Assembly: GCA_029266935.1 (NCBI GenBank) | Contig: JAQSVY010000120.1 | Span: 1 to 5,467, forward strand | Direction: 5' to 3' | DNA: 5,467 nucleotides | From: Burkholderiales bacterium | Lineage (GTDB): Bacteria > Pseudomonadota > Gammaproteobacteria > Burkholderiales > SG8-39 | In this document: piece after piece, positions 1 through 5,467 of the stretch | How positions within the stretch are numbered: position 1 is the stretch's first letter | Layout: every line of letters begins with the position of its first letter | The notes under the pieces: model-generated | The model's input: the letters and a program-made list of their open reading frames with translations, nothing else | What the model was told of the DNA's origin: nothing | Databases searched by the model: none | Position numbers and translations under genes: made by a program

Positions 1-1067
<1,067 letters not shown>

Positions 1068-1068
1068 T

Positions 1069-1260
1069 TCACACCACTTCTTCGTCGGCTGCCAGCTTCC
1101 GCGCCTCGTCTTCTAGCATCACGGGAATCCCGTCCTTCACCGGGTAGGCGAGGCGGTCGGCCTTGCAGAGGAGCTCCGCCGCCTCCTTGCGGTAAGCGAG
1201 CTTGCCCTTGCACAGGGGGCAGACCAGGATCTCAAGCAGCCTTGGGTCGACGCCACTCAT
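1069..1260 (-). CDS. ycaR: Trm112/YcaR-family small protein (UPF0434-like)
   Basis: This is a 63-residue protein of the Trm112p-like/YcaR family, whose members are about 60 residues long and commonly lie between lpxK and kdsB. It starts [21 protein letters not shown] at 14-17 and [18 protein letters not shown] at 30-47 are the family hallmarks, as is the acidic tail [11 protein letters not shown]. In eukaryotes Trm112 is a zinc-binding activator of methyltransferases. In bacteria the role is not established, and only three Cys are present here, so zinc binding is uncertain. The ATG at 1260-1258 lies inside the end of lpxK and gives a 29-nt overlap in a different frame. The bases GGGAAAAG just upstream, inside lpxK, could serve as a weak ribosome site. 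The stop is one base before the kdsB GTG. Family membership is secure; function is unknown. Confidence 0.93.
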   Translation of the reverse strand: MSGVDPRLLEILVCPLCKGKLAYRKEAAELLCKADRLAYPVKDGIPVMLEDEARKLAADEEVV

Positions 1261-2206
1261 TCACTTTTCCCAGGAGCCAGTCGCCGAACGCGGGATCGAG
1301 CCGCGCCGTCACCGGGAGAACCCACCAGTTAGGACGCGCCGTGTGGCGCAATTTTACCGCGTCCTTCTCAGTGAGCAGCACCGGGGCCCCGTCGCCGAAC
1401 TCCAGGTCGGTGGCCCGGAAGGGATGGTGGTCCGGGAACGGATGCGGCACGGGTTTCAAGCCTAGGCGTGCGAGGTGCAGGAAGAAGCGGTTCGGGTGTC
1501 CGATGCCGGCGACCGCGTGCACCTTCTGCCCGGCGAAATCGCGAACGCTGCACCGCTCGCGCGCGTCGGCCATTCGGTGCAGGGTCTCGCCGTCGAGCTT
1601 CATGGAATATCCCGTTATCGAAGATTCATGGGAAACCACGGCGCCCACCGAGCGCAGGCGCGAGGGCGGCTCGCGCAGCGGCCCGGCGGGCAGCAGGAAA
1701 CCGTTACCGAAGCCGCGCGCGTCCACGACCGCGATCTCGAGGTCCCGGCGCAGGCGGTAGTGCTGCAGCCCGTCGTCGAGGATCACCACGTCGACCTCGG
1801 GATGCTGGGCGCGCAGGACCTCGATGACGCGCACGCGGTCGGGGCCGACCCACACCGGGCAGCCGCTGCGGCGTGCGAGCAGGACCGGCTCGTCGCCGAC
1901 TTCGGTCGCTCCCGAGACGACGGTGGCCGCCCGCGGCGCCTCCAAGCGGGCACCGAACCCGCGAGAGACGATTGCCGGCGACCAGCCTTTGCTTTTCAGG
2001 AACTCTGCGATCCACAGCACCAGGGGGGTTTTGCCGCTGCCGCCGGCGACCAAATTGCCGACCACGATCACAGGAATACCCGGGTGGACGCTTTTCAGCA
2101 GACGAACCCGGTAAAGGGTCTTCCTGAAGAGTACGAGAAAACCGAACACCAGGCTCGCCGGCCACAGCAGCCAGGCAAAGGCGCTGCGGCGGTACCAGTG
2201 CCTCAC
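1232..2206 (-). CDS. lpxK: Tetraacyldisaccharide 4'-kinase (lipid A 4'-kinase)
   Basis: LpxK phosphorylates the 4' position of the tetraacyldisaccharide 1-phosphate lipid A precursor, using ATP, at the cytoplasmic face of the inner membrane. The 324-residue length is typical. Residues 10-28 form a hydrophobic N-terminal membrane-anchoring helix. The P-loop [12 protein letters not shown] is at 50-61 and GDEP at 104-107. [10 protein letters not shown] at 143-152 carries the acidic pair of the active site. [10 protein letters not shown] is at 171-180, [10 protein letters not shown] at 233-242 and LTEKDAVK at 279-286. The GTG start at 2206-2204 shares one base with the exbD stop (TAGTG). The 3' end runs 29 nt into the next gene. 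Position in the operon next to kdsB fits lipid A-Kdo assembly. The call is firm. Confidence 0.97.
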   Translation of the reverse strand: MRHWYRRSAFAWLLWPASLVFGFLVLFRKTLYRVRLLKSVHPGIPVIVVGNLVAGGSGKTPLVLWIAEFLKSKGWSPAIVSRGFGARLEAPRAATVVSGATEVGDEPVLLARRSGCPVWVGPDRVRVIEVLRAQHPEVDVVILDDGLQHYRLRRDLEIAVVDARGFGNGFLLPAGPLREPPSRLRSVGAVVSHESSITGYSMKLDGETLHRMADARERCSVRDFAGQKVHAVAGIGHPNRFFLHLARLGLKPVPHPFPDHHPFRATDLEFGDGAPVLLTEKDAVKLRHTARPNWWVLPVTARLDPAFGDWLLGKVNEWRRPKAA

Positions 2207-2622
2207 TACTTGTTCGACTGCGTGGTGAAAGTGATCTGCGTAACGCCCGCGATGCGCGCGGCCTCCATCACGCGGATGACTGCCTGGTGCGTGGCAGCGG
2301 CATCGGCGCTGATCACGACGATGGAATCCTTCTGCGCCGCGCCGGCGCGGCGCAGCTCGTCGGCGAGCTGCTCGACGCCGCGGAACGGCACCGCCGCGCG
2401 ATTGACCACGTACTGGCCCTGTGCGTTCACGAGCACCGTGACCTCGTTCGGCCGCTCGGGCTGGGTCTCGGCCGCGGCGGTCGGCAGGCTGATCTGCAGT
2501 TCGGTGTACTTCGAGTAGGTGGTCGTGATCATGAGGAATATCAGGATCACCAGCATCACGTCGATCATGGGCACGAGGTTGATCTCGAGAGGCTCCTTCT
2601 CCTGGCCGCGCTGGAAGTTCAC
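2206..2622 (-). CDS. exbD: ExbD/TolR-family biopolymer transport protein
   Basis: ExbD is the small subunit of the ExbB-ExbD proton-driven motor in the inner membrane, which powers TonB-type energy transfer to outer-membrane transporters. The product is 138 residues, the usual size (E. coli about 141). A short cytoplasmic N-terminus (LEINLVPMID) leads into one membrane segment at about 18-36. That segment carries the essential proton-path Asp at residue 21 in PMIDVMLVILIFLM. A periplasmic domain with VTVLVNAQGQYVVN at 61-74 and DSIVVISADAAATHQAVIRVM at about 99-119 follows. The GTG start at 2622-2620 overlaps the exbB stop as GTGA. The frame stays open far upstream, to about 3369, but that part is antiparallel-style shadow of exbB and shows no ExbD homology. 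No tonB is in the window, so whether it works with TonB or in a Tol-like role cannot be told here. Confidence 0.95.
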   Translation of the reverse strand: MNFQRGQEKEPLEINLVPMIDVMLVILIFLMITTTYSKYTELQISLPTAAAETQPERPNEVTVLVNAQGQYVVNRAAVPFRGVEQLADELRRAGAAQKDSIVVISADAAATHQAVIRVMEAARIAGVTQITFTTQSNK

Positions 2623-3227
2623 GCCGCGCGCTCGCCGTGAATGACGTCGACCAGCTTGCCGGCCTGCTGCTCCATCTCCACGACCAGCGTATCGACCTTG
2701 TTCTTGAAGTGGCGGTAGAAGATCAGTGCGGGGATGGCGATGCCGATGCCGAAGGCGGTGTTGTAGAGCGCGATCGAGATGCCGTGCGCAAGCTGCTGAG
2801 GATTGGTGCCGGTGGGCGATTGTGAGCCGAAGATCTCGATCATGCCGATCACGGTGCCGAACAGGCCGAGCAGCGGCGCCGCGGTAGCGATCGTGCCCAG
2901 GGTGGTAAGGAAGCGCTCGAGGTCGTGCGCCACGCCTCGGCCGGCCTCCTCGATCGCTTCCTTCATCACGTAGCGCGAGCTCTTGTGGTTCCGCAGACCG
3001 GCGGCGAGCACGGTGCCGAGGGGCGAATCCTTGGCGAGCTTTTCCAGCACCTCGTCGGATACTCCCTGGCGCTGGTAGACGGCGACCACCTGCTCGAAGA
3101 GCGTCGGCGGGACGATGTTGCCTGTCCGTAGCGATACCGCGCGCTCGATGATCAGGGCCACGGCGATGACGGAAGCAAGGAGCAGGAACCAGATCGGCCA
3201 GCCTGCGGCCTGGATGATGGCGAACAA
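2619..3227 (-). CDS. exbB: ExbB/TolQ/MotA-family proton channel protein
   Basis: ExbB is the large membrane subunit that assembles around ExbD and couples proton flow to work on the cell envelope. The 202-residue product lacks the long N-terminal extension of E. coli ExbB (about 244). Three membrane segments are visible: about 10-32 (WPIWFLLLASVIAVALIIER), 108-131 (APLLGLFGTVIGMIEIF) and 150-172 (SIALYNTAFGIGIAIPALIFY). Thr125 and Thr157 sit where the conserved pore threonines of the family lie. The large cytoplasmic loop between segments 1 and 2 is present. The start is TTG at 3227-3225. I chose it because FAIIQAAGWPIW is the family's usual beginning and AAGGA lies 6 bases upstream; no ATG or GTG fits better. 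The gene is first in the leftward operon and overlaps exbD by 4 nt. ExbB rather than TolQ is favoured by length and neighbours. Confidence 0.94.
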   Translation of the reverse strand: MFAIIQAAGWPIWFLLLASVIAVALIIERAVSLRTGNIVPPTLFEQVVAVYQRQGVSDEVLEKLAKDSPLGTVLAAGLRNHKSSRYVMKEAIEEAGRGVAHDLERFLTTLGTIATAAPLLGLFGTVIGMIEIFGSQSPTGTNPQQLAHGISIALYNTAFGIGIAIPALIFYRHFKNKVDTLVVEMEQQAGKLVDVIHGERAA

Positions 3228-3231
3228 CGCG

Positions 3232-3238
3232 TTTCCTT
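3232..3238 (-). promoter_or_regulatory. Ribosome binding site that supports the exbB TTG start
   Basis: Read on the minus strand, AAGGAAA ends a few bases before the TTG codon at 3227-3225; the AAGGA core leaves a 6-base spacer. This is the only clear Shine-Dalgarno-like string ahead of the leftward operon and is the main sequence support for a TTG start. Confidence 0.6.
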
Positions 3239-3263
3239 GTCTTTCTTGTGTGCTTCGGCGGCG

Positions 3264-3292
3264 ACTGTACGGCGAGGACCGCCGCGCCGCAA
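3264..3292 (-). promoter_or_regulatory. Candidate sigma70-type promoter for the exbB-adk operon
   Basis: On the minus strand TTGCGG (3292-3287), a 17-base spacer and TACAGT (3269-3264) form a weak -35/-10 pair with 3/6 and 4/6 matches. Transcription would start near 3257, giving a leader of about 30 bases to the exbB TTG. In such GC-rich DNA a match of this quality can arise by chance, so this is a guess from position and spacing. Confidence 0.25.
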
Positions 3293-3345
3293 GTTTCCGC
3301 GGCGCAGCAAACGCGATTGTTGCGTAGTTGCACAGCGGTGACCTG

Positions 3346-3396
3346 TAGTGGATTTCGCGATATCCACAAAAACTTGTGGATAAGTTTGTGGATTAA
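3346..3396. promoter_or_regulatory. Cluster of DnaA-box-like 9-mers
   Basis: The DnaA box consensus is TTATCCACA, or TGTGGATAA on the other strand. A perfect copy lies at 3375-3383 (TGTGGATAA). A one-mismatch copy is at 3387-3395 (TGTGGATTA), and another is at 3360-3368 in the opposite orientation (ATATCCACA). A weaker TAGTGGATT lies at 3346-3354. Three good sites in 36 bases within GC-rich DNA are unlikely by chance. The two same-orientation boxes are 12 bases apart, about one helical turn. The cluster lies in a divergent promoter region, so DnaA control of exbB, xseA or both is the natural inference. A secondary initiator-binding or titration site is the alternative. Confidence 0.55.
3361..3382. 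repeat. Perfect 9-bp inverted repeat, 4-bp spacer
   Basis: TATCCACAA (3361-3369) and TTGTGGATA (3374-3382) are exact reverse complements separated by AAAC. The arms are formed by two opposed DnaA-box-like sequences. There is no following T-run, and the location between divergent genes does not suit a terminator, so a protein-binding palindrome is more likely than an RNA hairpin. Confidence 0.8.
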
Positions 3397-3403
3397 CTAT
3401 GAA
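3374..3403 (+). promoter_or_regulatory. Weak candidate promoter for xseA
   Basis: TTGTGG (3374-3379), an 18-base spacer and TATGAA (3398-3403) form a weak -35/-10 pair with 3/6 and 4/6 matches. It lies in the most AT-rich part of the gap. If real, the -35 lies inside the perfect DnaA box and the leader to the xseA ATG would be about 140 bases. Only position and base composition favour it. Confidence 0.2.
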
Positions 3404-3424
3404 TAGTGCGGTCCAACGTAGTCG

Positions 3425-3441
3425 CGTCTCACGCCGAGACG
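3425..3441 (+). repeat. Small inverted repeat in the xseA leader
   Basis: CGTCTC (3425-3430) and GAGACG (3436-3441) are exact reverse complements around a 5-base loop. It would form a 6-bp stem in an xseA transcript starting near 3410, just upstream of the alternative TTG start at 3443. No U-tract follows. Its significance is unknown. Confidence 0.4.
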
Positions 3442-3550
3442 GTTGCGATCAAAAATTGAGCAGCGCTTTTTCGCGTTCAAACAATCCCTTGGCGCAAAGA
3501 ATCGGGCTCCGCGGCGCGCTCTGTCGCTCGCGCACGCCACTCGCGCGAGA

Positions 3551-4786
3551 ATGTGGATTAATGAAAGCGCAGCTTCCCTCTTGACAGCGATCTTGGACCC
3601 TTCGGTACTCACGGTCTCGCAGTTGCTGCGCAGCGTGCGCGACACGCTCGAGCGGCGCTTCCCGCTCGCCTGGGTGCGCGGCGAGTTGTCGAACTTCTCG
3701 CGCGCGCCCTCGGGGCACTGCTACTTCACGCTCAAAGACGACGGCGCGCAGGTGGACTGTGTCATGTTCCGCAGCCGCGCCGCCGACCTCGACGCGGAGC
3801 TGCGCAACGGCGCCCAGGTCGAGGTGCGCGCCGTGCCGACGCTCTACGAGCCGCGAGGCCGCTTGCAGCTCAGCGTCGAGGCCCTGCGCCGCGCCGGTCT
3901 CGGCCCGCTCTATGAGCGCTTTCTGAGGTTAAAGGAGAAGCTCGAGCGCGAAGGTCTTTTCGATGTCGCCGCAAAGCGCGAGTTGGCCCCCTATCCGCGC
4001 GCGATCGGCGTGGTGACGTCCGTTGCGGCGGCGGCGTTGCGCGACGTGCTGACGACGCTCGCGCGACGCAACCCGGCGATCCAGGTGATCGTGTATCCGG
4101 CGCCGGTGCAAGGCGAAGGCGCAGCCGAGCGCATCGCCGCCGCGCTGCGGCGCGCCAGTGCACGCGCGGAGTGCGACGTGCTGCTGCTGGTGCGCGGCGG
4201 TGGCTCGATCGAGGACCTCTGGCAGTTCAACGAGGAAGCCGTGGCGCGAGCGATCCGCGCCTCGCGCATTCCCGTGGTGGTGGGGGTCGGCCACGAGGGC
4301 GACTTCACCATCGCCGATTTCGCCGCGGACCGGCGCGCGCCGACGCCGACAGCGGCGGCCGAGCTCGCCAGCCCTTCGCGCGCCGAGCTGCTCGCGCGGC
4401 TAGCCGACTGCGCGCGCTGCCTCGCGCGGGAAATGCGCCGGCGCATCGAGACCGCCGCGCAGACGGTCGATGGCTGGGCGCGGCGCCTCGTGCACCCCGC
4501 GGCACGCCTGCGCACGCACCGCGAGTTCGTGCTGCAGCTCCAGGCCCGCCTCGCCTTCGCGCTTTCGCATTGCGTGCACCGCTCGCAGGCGCGCCTGGAG
4601 CGGCTGCAGGCGTCTCTCGGCAGCCTCGACCCGGGGGCGGTGCTTGCGCGCGGCTACAGCATCACGCGCGACGCGTCCGGCGAAGTGCTGCGCGATGCCG
4701 CGCGGGTGCGCGAAGGCAGCCGCATCTCCACCACGCTCGCGCGCGGCCGCCTGGAAAGCGAAGTGCGAAAAAAAGAAGACCTATAA
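3551..4786 (+). CDS. xseA: Exodeoxyribonuclease VII large subunit
   Basis: XseA with XseB forms exonuclease VII, a metal-independent nuclease that degrades single-stranded DNA from both ends and acts in repair. With the ATG at 3551 the product is 411 residues. An N-terminal OB-fold (about 17-113) carries TVSQLLRSVR, WVRGELSNFSRAPSGHCYFT and LYEPRGRLQL. The catalytic domain has GVVTSVAAAALRD at 153-165, VRGGGSIEDLWQFNEE at 214-229, and VGHEGDFTIADFAADRRAPT from 246 followed by PTAAAE. A helical stretch (275-355) and the C-terminal LDPGAVLARGYSI (359-371) follow. It is about 45 residues shorter than E. coli XseA, mostly in the helical region. The frame is open back to a TTG at 3443 (36 more residues, basic, no family resemblance), so I prefer the ATG; ribosome sites are poor for both. 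xseB is not in the window. Confidence 0.95.
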   Translation: MWINESAASLLTAILDPSVLTVSQLLRSVRDTLERRFPLAWVRGELSNFSRAPSGHCYFTLKDDGAQVDCVMFRSRAADLDAELRNGAQVEVRAVPTLYEPRGRLQLSVEALRRAGLGPLYERFLRLKEKLEREGLFDVAAKRELAPYPRAIGVVTSVAAAALRDVLTTLARRNPAIQVIVYPAPVQGEGAAERIAAALRRASARAECDVLLLVRGGGSIEDLWQFNEEAVARAIRASRIPVVVGVGHEGDFTIADFAADRRAPTPTAAAELASPSRAELLARLADCARCLAREMRRRIETAAQTVDGWARRLVHPAARLRTHREFVLQLQARLAFALSHCVHRSQARLERLQASLGSLDPGAVLARGYSITRDASGEVLRDAARVREGSRISTTLARGRLESEVRKKEDL

Positions 4787-4787
4787 T
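4782..4787 (+). promoter_or_regulatory. Perfect -10 hexamer at the xseA stop
   Basis: TATAAT spans the last codons of xseA, including its TAA stop. No -35-like hexamer is found at 15-19 bases spacing and there is no extended TG motif, though an A7 run lies just upstream (4768-4774). A start 6-7 bases downstream would fall almost on the adenosyltransferase ATG at 4793, giving a leaderless message. This could be coincidence. Confidence 0.2.
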
Positions 4788-4792
4788 CGTCC

Positions 4793-5347
4793 ATGGGCCA
4801 TCGCCTCTCGAAGATCACCACGCGCACCGGCGACGCCGGCGACACCGGGCTCGGAGACGGCACGCGGGTGCCGAAGCACAACCCGCGCATCGCCGCACTC
4901 GGCGACCTCGACGAGCTGAACAGCGCGATCGGCCTGGTGCTCGCCGAGGAAGTGCCGCCCGAGCTGCGCGAGGCGCTCGGCGAGGTGCAGCAGGACCTGC
5001 TCGACCTCGGCGGCGAAGTCAGCATCCCGGGTCACTCGATTCTGAAGGAAGAAAGGATTCTGGCGCTGGAGGGGCGCCTGGAATCGTGGAACGCCGGCCT
5101 CGCGCCGCTTAAGGAATTCATCCTTCCCGGCGGCACTCGCGCCGCGGCAGTCGCGCACCTTGCGCGCACCGTGTGCCGGCGCGCCGAGCGCAGCCTCGTC
5201 GCGCTGGCGCAGCATGAGAAAGTAGCGGACGCCGGCCGGCGCTATCTCAACCGCCTGTCCGACCTGCTGTTCGTCGCAGCGCGGCTACTCAACCGCCATG
5301 CTGGGCGCAGCGACGTGCAATGGAAGCACGAGCGCCAGAGAGATTGA
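4793..5347 (+). CDS. pduO: PduO-type ATP:cob(I)alamin adenosyltransferase
   Basis: The enzyme transfers the 5'-deoxyadenosyl group of ATP to cob(I)alamin, making coenzyme B12 in the cytoplasm. The 184-residue product is the normal size of the one-domain PduO/MMAB family. It carries the N-terminal ATP-binding signature ITTRTGDAGDTGLGDGTR at 8-25. GDLDELNSAIGL is at 37-48, DLLDLGGEV at 68-76, FILPGGT at 109-115 and the Arg-rich CRRAER at 128-133. YLNRLSDLLFVAARLLN at 151-167 is the corrinoid-side helix. It follows the xseA stop by six bases and lies in the same frame. No good Shine-Dalgarno is visible, so translation may rely on coupling with xseA or on a leaderless message. No other B12 gene, riboswitch or B12-dependent enzyme is visible nearby, so it probably serves B12 salvage or a pathway elsewhere in the genome. 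Gene naming varies between genomes; the family is certain. Confidence 0.95.
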   Translation: MGHRLSKITTRTGDAGDTGLGDGTRVPKHNPRIAALGDLDELNSAIGLVLAEEVPPELREALGEVQQDLLDLGGEVSIPGHSILKEERILALEGRLESWNAGLAPLKEFILPGGTRAAAVAHLARTVCRRAERSLVALAQHEKVADAGRRYLNRLSDLLFVAARLLNRHAGRSDVQWKHERQRD

Positions 5348-5408
5348 TGCATTTTATCCACCAGTCCTGAGGGTCCGCCGCGCGGTCAATCCTGTGTAAA
5401 GTACCGGT
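5348..5408. other. Short gene-free stretch after the adenosyltransferase gene
   Basis: This stretch contains TTATCCACC (5354-5362), an 8/9 match to the DnaA box, and a GC-rich palindromic core CCGCGCGG near 5377-5384. No stem followed by a T-run was found, so I cannot place a terminator. A loose -10-like TAAAGT at 5397-5402 precedes the possible next gene but lacks a convincing -35. Confidence 0.5.
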
Positions 5409-5467
5409 GTGTCGGAGCAGGAGAGGATCGACCCGCCTCGCCCGGCGCTAGCGCTTATCATGTCAAA
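5409..5467 (+). CDS. Possible N-terminus of an unidentified gene (runs off the edge)
   Basis: From a GTG at 5409 the frame is open to the end of the window and would read MSEQERIDPPRPALALIMS. That is a plausible hydrophilic start followed by a more hydrophobic stretch. Only a weak purine string (GTAAAG, 5396-5401) precedes it. Nineteen residues are too few for family recognition, and a 59-base open frame is not strong evidence in GC-rich DNA. The coding start could equally be the ATG at 5460 or lie beyond the window. Confidence 0.3.
   Translation, partial: MSEQERIDPPRPALALIMS
5445..5454. repeat. 10-bp perfect palindrome
   Basis: GCGCTAGCGC reads the same on both strands. It lies inside the possible reading frame that starts at 5409. 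It may be only a product of GC-rich composition. Confidence 0.35.

Larger units (their letters stand above)
3228..3550. other. Divergent intergenic region between exbB and xseA
   Basis: About 320 bases separate the two outward-facing starts, assuming the xseA ATG at 3551. Short frames in this stretch on both strands show no recognisable protein wording. The part next to exbB (3240-3300) is GC-rich. The middle (3345-3405) is distinctly AT-rich and contains the DnaA-box-like cluster. The part before xseA (3405-3550) holds a small hairpin and no clear ribosome site. Promoters for both operons must lie here or within the flanking genes. I saw no Fur-box-like palindrome, although some exbBD operons are Fur-controlled. 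Confidence 0.8.

Noticed and set aside
1475..2518. Plus-strand open frame of 347 codons
   Set aside because: It is antisense to lpxK and exbD, has no recognisable motif, and is explained by GC-rich codon usage on the other strand.
3228..3360. Fur box controlling exbBD
   Set aside because: I searched by eye for GATAATGATAATCATTATC-like sequence and found none; this exbBD pair is in an LPS operon rather than next to a TonB-dependent receptor.
2623..3369. Upstream extension of the exbD frame, giving a 387-codon frame
   Set aside because: The extension overlaps exbB in another frame and has no ExbD similarity; ExbD homology begins at the GTG at 2622.
3361..3382. Inverted repeat considered as a transcription terminator
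   Set aside because: The arms are AT-rich, no T-run follows on either strand, and it lies between two divergent genes where no transcript is expected to end.
3397..3645. Minus-strand 82-codon frame in the divergent region
   Set aside because: No recognisable protein wording, no ribosome site, and it overlaps the start of xseA.
4171..5112. Plus-strand open frame of 313 codons crossing the xseA/adenosyltransferase junction
   Set aside because: It is a Arg/Ala/Gly-rich shadow frame overlapping two well-identified genes. I mention it only as the path a -1 slip at the A7 run would take.

Overview
The window looks like ordinary core chromosome of a GC-rich betaproteobacterium. No mobile element, CRISPR array or RNA gene is visible. 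The taxonomic call rests on the gene order exbB-exbD-lpxK-ycaR(Trm112-like)-kdsB-adk, which is familiar from Burkholderiales, Rhodocyclales and Nitrosomonadales, and on protein wording such as the ExbB start FAIIQAAGWPIW. I cannot fix the genus from sequence alone.

Layout. The left three fifths (1-3227) is one leftward operon, read from exbB at 3227 down to an adk gene cut by the left edge. Its six genes are packed with almost no spacing: 4-nt overlap, 1-nt overlap, 29-nt overlap, 1-nt gap, 4-nt overlap. Four of the six start codons are not ATG. A divergent, gene-free stretch of about 320 bp (3228-3550) follows. It is locally AT-rich and holds a tight cluster of DnaA-box-like 9-mers around 3346-3396. 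To the right, xseA (exonuclease VII large subunit) and a PduO-type cobalamin adenosyltransferase gene run rightward, six bases apart and in the same frame. The last 120 bases hold no complete gene; a possible GTG-started frame begins at 5409 and runs off the edge.

How the genes relate. LpxK (lipid A 4'-kinase) and KdsB (CMP-Kdo synthetase) supply consecutive parts of lipid A-Kdo assembly. ExbB/ExbD form a proton-driven inner-membrane motor that energises outer-membrane processes. Adk keeps the adenylate pool balanced, and the small Trm112-like protein sits between the two LPS genes. The left operon can therefore be read as an envelope-biogenesis operon with a nucleotide-metabolism gene at its end. 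XseA and the adenosyltransferase have no obvious shared pathway.

I found no convincing undescribed system. The observation most worth testing is the DnaA-box cluster in the exbB/xseA divergent region, followed by the very tight translational coupling of the left operon and the unusual xseA-adenosyltransferase junction.
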